This document shows positions 6,506 through 10,474 of a stretch of DNA of 10,474 nucleotides, piece after piece; the stretch's first letter is position 1; every line of letters starts with the position of its first letter. The translations under genes and the position numbers were made by a program. Source of the stretch: an uncultured Ardenticatenia bacterium (lineage in GTDB: Bacteria; Chloroflexota; Anaerolineae; Promineifilales; Promineifilaceae); assembly GCA_937858165.1 (NCBI GenBank), contig CALLZA010000075.1, forward strand, positions 1 through 10,474, read 5' to 3'. The notes beneath the pieces are model-generated. The model searched no databases. It had not been told where the DNA came from and saw only the letters and a program-made list of their open reading frames with translations.

Positions 6506-7411
6506 TTACCGTTTTATGCCGGGGACGTTCATTGACTCGTCGGTGGCCCAGGCCGATTCGGGCAGGGCGGGTTTGTCGGCTTCGTAGCCGAGCCACTGCC
6601 GGGCCAGGGCAACGGTGGCCACGGCATAGGCCAGCCCGCTGACGATCCAGGCGATCATCGCCCCGAAGTTGGTGTCGTTGATGTCCAGCCCGCTGAACTG
6701 GAAGCCGGCCGGGTAGTCGTAGCCCATGTCGGGGAAGAAGAGCAGCACCAGGCCGATCAGTTTGACTGGCCAGATGCTGATGAAGGCGTAGCCGATGCGC
6801 ACCATGGGGTGCATCGCGGGGTGGGTCTGGGGCCAGGCGGCGGTGATGTGCCACCAGTTGAGCAGACCGACGGCCAGCAGGCTGAGCAGTTCGACGGCGT
6901 GGAGCCAGCCGTGGCGCAGCGTGGCGTTGTGGACGGCCGGGTCATACCAGAACCAGCAGACGCACAGGAAGGCCAACAGCGTGACGCCGGGAGCGGTGGC
7001 CCAGTGGACGACACGGCGCAGGCGGCCGGAGGTGGCGTCGGTCGGCCGCCGCAGGGCGGCCAGTGTGGCGTCGCGCCACCGGGCGGGCAGGCCGTGGACG
7101 AGCGCCGGCCCGGGGTTGGCGAACATGATCAGGCTGGGCACGGAGGCGACGACCAGCATGTGCTGGACAATGCGCGCGCTGAAGTACTGCGTGGCCAGAT
7201 GGCCCAGGGGGGAGACGAGGGCCACGGCCAGCAGGGCCAGACCACCCAGGAAGAGCAGCAGGGCGCGTGTCGCGGCGGGGTCGGTGATGCGGTCGGGAGC
7301 GGGTGTCGGCCGCGGCAAGCGCCGCCAGCCGCGCAGGTACACGGCGGCGACGAGGAAGATGCCGGCGGCGGCCAGCAGGCGCAGGACGGTGGCTTCGGGC
7401 CAAGTGGGCAT
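6506..7411 (-). CDS. ctaG: CtaG-family (caa3-type) cytochrome c oxidase assembly protein
   Basis: 301-aa polytopic membrane protein. About seven hydrophobic helices are visible (around residues 8-25, 50-70, 80-100, 138-153, 165-185, 205-228, 255-278). Family signatures are the RIVQHMLVVASVP segment with its His-Met pair, the YDPAVHNATLRHGWLHAVELL segment, and the FSGLDINDTNFGAMIAWI segment near the end. Members of this family act in assembly of caa3-type cytochrome oxidase, with a role in copper delivery proposed for some. The name covers two unrelated families; this is the membrane-embedded Bacillus-type one, not the Cox11 type. The ATG at 7411 is chosen over a TTG three codons upstream because TACAAT at 7420-7425 lies eight bases before it and overlaps that TTG. 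No oxidase subunit genes lie in the window. Confidence 0.85.
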   Translation of the reverse strand: MPTWPEATVLRLLAAAGIFLVAAVYLRGWRRLPRPTPAPDRITDPAATRALLLFLGGLALLAVALVSPLGHLATQYFSARIVQHMLVVASVPSLIMFANPGPALVHGLPARWRDATLAALRRPTDATSGRLRRVVHWATAPGVTLLAFLCVCWFWYDPAVHNATLRHGWLHAVELLSLLAVGLLNWWHITAAWPQTHPAMHPMVRIGYAFISIWPVKLIGLVLLFFPDMGYDYPAGFQFSGLDINDTNFGAMIAWIVSGLAYAVATVALARQWLGYEADKPALPESAWATDESMNVPGIKR

Positions 7412-7419
7412 TGAAGACA

Positions 7420-7425
7420 ATTGTA
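7420..7425 (-). promoter_or_regulatory. -10 element of ctaG, leaderless
   Basis: Minus-strand TACAAT, eight bases (TGTCTTCA), then ATG. This is the same hexamer and same spacing as the 200-aa gene at 5817. No Shine-Dalgarno is present. It decides the start codon, since a longer TTG start would begin within the promoter. Confidence 0.55.
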
Positions 7426-7445
7426 GCGCGAGGGCAGGAAGAAGG

Positions 7446-7553
7446 AACCACAGATTTCACAGATTACACAGATTGAAGATTGATTGATCCGCAACTTAAG
7501 CAGATTTCTTTCTTCTAATCTGCCTAATGTACGGATAAGTGGTCAATCTGTGG
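7446..7553. repeat. Degenerate CACAGATTW-family repeat, copy 2, with nested hairpin
   Basis: The left arm 7446-7474 reads AACCACAGATTTCACAGATT and on through a third unit, but the right arm has decayed to AATCTGTGG at 7545-7553. Within it, GCAGATT (7500-7506) and AATCTGC (7517-7523) form a 7-bp stem with a 10-nt loop. It occupies most of the 155-bp gap between the end of the glycosylase gene and ctaG, both on the minus strand. It may be a former perfect copy that has diverged, retaining weak terminator potential. Confidence 0.7.
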
Positions 7554-7566
7554 AATCGGTATTTTA

Positions 7567-8790
7567 CTACGATGGGTAGCCCACTGTGGATGCTCCAAGG
7601 AATTGCCTTAGAGAGTCAATGGCTTCCATCGCGGCCGCCCGCGTCGCGCTGTCTGGCTCGATGCCTGGCTCCCAATGCACCGCATTGATGAGTAGCCGCC
7701 CGGCCTGGCGATCCATTCGTGGATCGACGCGGCCAATGATCCGCTCGCCGTGGAGGATGGGCATGACGTAGTAGCCATAGCGGCGCTTGGCGGCTGGGGT
7801 GTAGATCTCAATGCGGTAGCGGAAGTTGAACAGCAACTCGGTGCGGTCGCGGTCGGCGATGAGGTTATCGAACGGGGAGAGGAGGACGGTCTGTGGTTGC
7901 CACTCGTCGCGCCGGGCGCGCTCCAGTTCGGGCAGCAGGTCGCGGTGCAAATACCACGGGCCGGGCCAGTCGCCGCCCTCGTCACGGATGACCACGGGCA
8001 CGGTGACCCCCTCGGCCAGCAGTTCGGCCAGCGCCTGGGCCAGACCGGGGTAGTTATGGCGGGTGAAGTAGTGCTTCACGTCGCGCAGGCGGGCCGGGCC
8101 GAGGGCCAGCAGCGACCGCTCGGCGGCGCGGCGGACGAGGGTGTGGCGGTCGGCCGGCGGCACGTGGACGCGGTCGCCGACCTGGTGCTCCATGAGGCCC
8201 CACCGCTTCTTCAGGCCGTAGCCGTTGCCCTGTCGGGCGGTGACGGTGACGTAGCCCCGCAGCCACAGAATCTCCAGCATGATGCCTACGTCGTTGCCGC
8301 TGCCCCAGCTATTGGGGTAGGGCCAGGCGACCGCGGCCCGGCTCTCGATCTGCTCGGCGAAGAGTGGCCCGCGCTGGGCCAGTTCACCAAGAAGGGCCTG
8401 GCGGAAGGCGTGGTTGGCCTCAAGCCAGTCGCGCACGCGCTGTCGCCACACGCCGCCGGCCACTTCCCGCTCGCGCATGTGGGGCCGGAAGAGGGGGAAG
8501 TCGTCGGCCAGGACGATGGAGGCGGCGTGGGCCCAATACTCGAACAGCGCGCGGTCTTCCCAGAGCAGCGCGTCCAGATGGGCCGGGTCATAGGGGCCGA
8601 GGCGGCTGAAGGGGACAAGCAGTTGGGTGCGGGCGACGACGTTGATGGGGTCGAGTTGCAGGCAGGTGATGCGGCCGATGGTGGCGAGGAGGTCGGCTTT
8701 GCTGGGGTTCGGCCGCGGCGCTTCGAGGTGTTGGGCGATAATGGCCAGGCGACGGGTGTCCTGGGGGGAGAGGATGAGTGGCGCGGTCAT
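7567..8790 (-). CDS. HTH_42 / YcaQ (AlkX)-type DNA glycosylase
   Basis: 407-aa soluble protein of the winged-helix HTH_42 family, which includes E. coli YcaQ/AlkX and Streptomyces AlkZ, glycosylases that unhook DNA interstrand crosslinks. The catalytic QxD motif characteristic of the YcaQ branch is present as Q45-L46-D47 in CLQLDPINVVART; AlkZ proper has QxQ. Further family marks are FSRLGPYDP (61-69), EYWAHAASI (84-92), the LSPFDNLIADRDR segment and the C-terminal GERIIGRVDPRMDR segment. Full family length is present and nothing appears truncated. The ATG at 8790 has a TATCAT eight bases upstream. It stands alone as a single-gene unit between two CACAGATTW repeats. Expected role: repair of bulky alkylated or crosslinked bases; substrate specificity is not determinable here. 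Confidence 0.88.
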   Translation of the reverse strand: MTAPLILSPQDTRRLAIIAQHLEAPRPNPSKADLLATIGRITCLQLDPINVVARTQLLVPFSRLGPYDPAHLDALLWEDRALFEYWAHAASIVLADDFPLFRPHMREREVAGGVWRQRVRDWLEANHAFRQALLGELAQRGPLFAEQIESRAAVAWPYPNSWGSGNDVGIMLEILWLRGYVTVTARQGNGYGLKKRWGLMEHQVGDRVHVPPADRHTLVRRAAERSLLALGPARLRDVKHYFTRHNYPGLAQALAELLAEGVTVPVVIRDEGGDWPGPWYLHRDLLPELERARRDEWQPQTVLLSPFDNLIADRDRTELLFNFRYRIEIYTPAAKRRYGYYVMPILHGERIIGRVDPRMDRQAGRLLINAVHWEPGIEPDSATRAAAMEAIDSLRQFLGASTVGYPS

Positions 8791-8798
8791 GGGCGCGG

Positions 8799-8807
8799 AT
8801 GATAACA
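8799..8807 (-). promoter_or_regulatory. Extended -10 promoter of the glycosylase gene, leaderless
   Basis: Minus strand reads TGTTATCAT (TGn plus TATCAT), then eight bases (CCGCGCCC), then ATG. It has the same extended -10 form as dnaE and no Shine-Dalgarno. Confidence 0.58.
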
Positions 8808-8839
8808 GAACAGGTGTTTCAGGGCAAAGCCTGAAGATA

Positions 8840-8923
8840 AGAAAGAAGCAACCACAGATTACGCAGATTTCACAGATTCAACCGAATCTGTGAAATCTGC
8901 GTAATCTGTGGTTGCTTCTTTCT
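8840..8923. repeat. CACAGATTW-family hairpin, copy 3 (40-bp arms)
   Basis: Perfect inverted repeat, arms 8840-8879 and 8884-8923, loop AACC. The core is three tandem 9-bp units, with CGCAGATTT replacing the middle unit on both arms, and outer ends GAAAGAAGCAACC. It lies 16 nt downstream of the PHP-domain gene stop and upstream of the glycosylase promoter. A 40-bp perfect hairpin with matching substitutions in both arms implies recent origin or active maintenance of symmetry. Confidence 0.92.
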
Positions 8924-8939
8924 GACTATCAGTTGTCGT

Positions 8940-9475
8940 CTACGAAACCCGCAGCGGTTCTCCCAACAGCGACGTCAACACCTCCAACTCATCCTCGCCC
9001 ACGCCGGCCACGCCCAGCGGCCGGTTGACCCGATCGTGGCAGTCGGAGCCGCCGGTCTGGATCAGGTCGTACCGCTCGGCCCAGGCGGCCATCAGCGCGC
9101 GGTGCTCCGCCACGTGGCCGGGGTACTGCACTTCCAGTCCGTCGAGGCCGAGCAAGTCCTCGTCCAGGAACTCCGGCATCAGAATCTCGACGACCTCGAT
9201 GGGCGGCAGCACCTCGTTGTAGAGGCTCTCGCCGGGATAGGAGCCGGCGGCGGGGTGGGCGAAGACGCGCACCAGTTGCGGATAGCTGTGCAGCAGCGGG
9301 GTCAGCGTCGCCGGGTCGATGCCCGACGGGATGTAGGCCCGGCTGTCGTTGCCGATGAGCAGGTTGACCTGCTCCTTGTTCAGCCCGTGGTTGTTGGCCA
9401 GGGCCAGGGCGAAGTGGCGGCGGGGGGCGTTGTCGGCCCGGGCTTCCATTTCTTCGGCCGTCAGGGCGCGCGCCC
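8940..9475 (-). CDS. PHP-domain phosphoesterase, C-terminal fragment
   Basis: About 178 C-terminal residues of a PHP-domain protein. Recognisable elements are ALTAEEMEARADNAPRRHFAL, YIPSGIDPATL, the metal-site motif VFAHPAAG, the GLDGLEVQYPGHVAEH segment and QTGGSDCHD near the end, as in the stand-alone PHP phosphoesterases related to 3',5'-nucleoside bisphosphate phosphatase (YciV/RnmA-like). Full members are about 270-300 aa, so the N-terminal third, with the first HxH metal motif, is missing. It is missing because the sequence switches to unrelated DNA at about 9460-9490, not because of a stop or frameshift. Reading upstream through the junction gives an open frame, but that extension is meaningless. 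Exact boundary uncertain. Confidence 0.78.
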
Positions 9476-9591
9476 ACAGCGGCGTCGCCCCCGCCGGGGC
9501 CGACCCGGTCGCCCCGCATCCCCTCGCCGCACCGCGCCCGTCGCTGAACCGGATCGCGGCGCAGCCTCGCGCGCCTCCCCTCGTCTCCTGA
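9475..9591 (+). CDS. C-terminal tail of a DUF2946-like protein (chimeric fragment)
   Basis: A short Pro/Ala/Arg-rich tail ending QPRAPPLVS before TGA, read in the frame that ends at 9591. Xanthomonad genes just upstream of copper TonB receptors often encode small DUF2946 proteins with tails like this, and a copper receptor start follows here. Only about 38 residues are visible, so the call depends mainly on context. It belongs to the chimeric insert, not to the main organism. Confidence 0.35.
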   Translation, partial: HSGVAPAGADPVAPHPLAAPRPSLNRIAAQPRAPPLVS

Positions 9592-9608
9592 GCCGAACGC
9601 CGTAACGC

Positions 9609-9626
9609 GCCCGGACGCGTCCGGGC
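9609..9626. promoter_or_regulatory. 18-bp perfect palindrome upstream of the TonB receptor
   Basis: GCCCGGACGCGTCCGGGC is a perfect palindrome lying between the upstream stop at 9591 and the receptor start at 9676. It may be an operator or a hairpin in the leader or intergenic region. It has no loop, so as RNA only a shorter stem with an opened centre would form. Confidence 0.4.
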
Positions 9627-9662
9627 CGTGGCGCCCTTTGCGCGCCGCGATTCCCATTCGCC

Positions 9663-9667
9663 AGGAG
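9663..9667 (+). promoter_or_regulatory. Shine-Dalgarno of the TonB receptor fragment
   Basis: AGGAG eight bases before the ATG at 9676. It fixes that start and contrasts with the SD-less, leaderless starts of the main block, supporting a different source organism. Confidence 0.8.
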
Positions 9668-9675
9668 ATATCCCG

Positions 9676-9921
9676 ATGGTCCCGTTTCGCCGCAAGCCCC
9701 TCTTCGCCCTCTTGGGCGGAGCCTGCCTCAGCCTTTCCGCCGCGCACGCGCAAGTCGCGCCGCTCGATTCCGTGGTCGTCACCGCCGAGCGCGACGACGC
9801 ACCGCTCACCATCACCACCGATCCCCGGAAGCCCCGGCAGCCGCTGCCCGCCCACGACGGCGCCGATTTCCTGAAGCCCATCCCGGGCTTCTCGGTGATC
9901 CGCAAGGGTGGCGACGGCGGC
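9676..9921 (+). CDS. TonB-dependent copper receptor, N-terminal fragment
   Basis: First about 82 residues of an outer-membrane TonB-dependent receptor. Residues 1-25 are a signal peptide (positively charged start, hydrophobic core, AHA cleavage motif). A TonB-box-like DSVVVTAE follows, then a plug segment with PLPAHDGADFL and IPGFSVIRKGG, typical of the OprC/copper receptor subfamily of Gammaproteobacteria such as Xanthomonadaceae. The normal length is about 650-700 aa; the gene stops being recognisable at about 9910-9921, where sequence of another origin begins. A Gram-negative outer-membrane receptor would be out of place in a Chloroflexota genome. This is a chimeric piece and not evidence of horizontal transfer. 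Confidence 0.8.
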
Positions 9922-10101
9922 GACCAGCATGGTGCCGTCGAGCTTGTTCAGGTTGATGCGCTCTTCTTCATCGCTGATGACGGTGTCGAAGCAGCCGGTG
10001 AACGAGCCGAACTTCTTGGCCTGCATCTCTTTGCCGAGCTCTGGGTTCTCGTCGTCGAACTCGAACTTCTTGTTCTTCGCGACCGGCGCGAGGCCGCCCT
10101 T
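9906..10101 (-). CDS. Internal fragment, possibly a GspK-like type II secretion pseudopilin
   Basis: About 64 residues in one open minus-strand frame containing KFEFDDENPELGK, GSFTGCFDTVISDEEERINLNKLD and GTMLVAAVAT. The VxDEExRINLN pattern resembles the conserved segment of the minor pseudopilin GspK, which caps the type II secretion pseudopilus. The fragment has neither start nor stop of its own, being bounded on both sides by sequence from other genes. The similarity is by eye only; another secreted or pilin-like protein is possible. Source organism unknown, perhaps Myxococcota. Confidence 0.35.
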
Positions 10102-10265
10102 CTCGGTCACCTCGGGCACCATGCTCTGGCGATAGAATACAGTGCGCTTCGTGTCCAAGCCACATGCGAGCCACGCCGCGGCAACACCATAGGTGTTCGC
10201 TTGCAATAAAGCCGGATCCTTGATCTGCGTGAGCGAGTGCAGGTCGGCGATGAAGAGGAACGACT
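10102..10265 (-). CDS. trpS: Tryptophanyl-tRNA synthetase, internal fragment
   Basis: About 54 residues read on the minus strand from the adapter inward: FLFIADLHSLTQIKD, then NTYGVAAAWLACGLD and TVFYRQSMVPEVTE. This matches the Rossmann-fold catalytic region of tryptophanyl-tRNA synthetase, where an (A/V)DxH(A/S)(L/I)T segment and an LACGLD segment follow each other. The protein charges tRNA-Trp using ATP. Both ends are lost: the upstream side to the adapter and the downstream side to a chimeric join after VPEVTE, where the family normally continues with a Trp/Tyr-rich helix that is absent. Base composition is less GC-rich than in the flanking pieces. Confidence 0.75.
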
Positions 10266-10335
10266 CTGTCTCTTATACACATCTGACGCTGCCGACGAGC
10301 GATCTAGTGTAGATCTCGGTGGTCGCCGTATCATT
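10266..10335 (-). other. Illumina Nextera P5 adapter, reverse complement (artefact)
   Basis: CTGTCTCTTATACACATCT (10266-10284) is the Tn5 mosaic end, followed by the Nextera linker (10285-10298), the complement of the same i5 index as at the left end (GCGATCTA, 10299-10306) and an exact P5 tail (10307-10335). Same adapter and same index at both ends means the contig boundaries are library ends, not chromosome. Confidence 0.98.
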
Positions 10336-10474
10336 AAAAAAAAAAAACCGCAGTCGAGTAGCACAAATGCCGACTCACAGACTACTAAACGAGCAAGCAG
10401 CCGAGACATTGCAAGTGAAAGAACTACACAAATAACAAACATAAACAAAAACACACGAACGACAAGCTCACAGA
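10336..10474. other. Poly-A and non-biological read tail
   Basis: Twelve A followed by A/C-rich noise with no coding or structural signal. Translated on the minus strand the join gives FFFLMIRRPPRSTLDRSS and ASDVYKRQ-type peptides, which are familiar adapter-derived artefacts in predicted proteomes. Confidence 0.92.

Noticed and set aside
6431..8923. CRISPR array suggested by repeated CACAGATT words
   Set aside because: Repeat units are 9 bp, contiguous and arranged as inverted hairpins; there are no unique spacers and no cas genes.
8940..9905. A longer PHP protein starting near 9905
   Set aside because: Upstream of about 9475 the translation is Arg/Gly/Ala-rich nonsense that is antisense to the receptor and DUF2946-like fragment.
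9605..10209. Horizontally acquired TonB copper receptor gene continuing to 10209
   Set aside because: The frame stays open by chance past about 9921, but the sequence there is minus-strand coding of another gene; chimerism with adapter nearby explains it better than transfer.

Overview
The window is an assembled metagenomic contig, not one clean piece of chromosome. Both ends carry Illumina Nextera adapter sequence (left 59-128, right 10266-10335) with the same 8-base i5 index, flanked by homopolymer and meaningless tails (1-58, 10336-10474). The coherent biological part runs from about 129 to about 9475. After that come three short unrelated pieces (about 9475-9921, 9906-10110 and 10102-10265) that look like assembly chimeras from other bacteria.

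The coherent part is GC-rich. Its DnaE carries a complete PHP metal site, and the sequence contains short dispersed hairpin repeats and apparently leaderless genes. Together with the DUF2085, J-domain and CtaG genes this suggests a Chloroflexota (Anaerolineae-like) bacterium. That assignment is inference and needs a DnaE tree.

Layout, left to right: the 3' part of a DUF2085 membrane protein (+) and a coiled-coil J-domain protein (+); a 25-bp-arm hairpin that supplies the stop codons of both the J-domain gene and the convergent dnaE; dnaE (-), the replicative DNA polymerase III alpha subunit, 1375 aa, with two repeat-like in-frame expansions; a divergent promoter region containing a pair of short palindromes; an unrecognised 200-aa gene (+); a caa3-type oxidase assembly gene of the CtaG family (-); a YcaQ/AlkX-type HTH_42 DNA glycosylase (-); and the C-terminal part of a PHP-domain phosphoesterase (-), cut at the first chimeric junction.

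Two themes tie the main block together. First, all four genes that begin a transcription unit (dnaE, the 200-aa gene, ctaG, the glycosylase) have a -10-like hexamer (TATACT, TACAAT, TACAAT, TATCAT) ending 7-8 nt before the ATG and no Shine-Dalgarno, which predicts leaderless mRNAs. Second, the 3' boundaries hold inverted repeats, most from one CACAGATTW family, that probably act as terminators. The genes therefore look like single-gene units that share housekeeping themes (replication, DNA repair, respiration) rather than one pathway. I found no new multi-gene system. The most interesting items are the leaderless architecture, the hairpin supplying two stop codons, the repeat expansions inside dnaE and the intact PHP site of DnaE.
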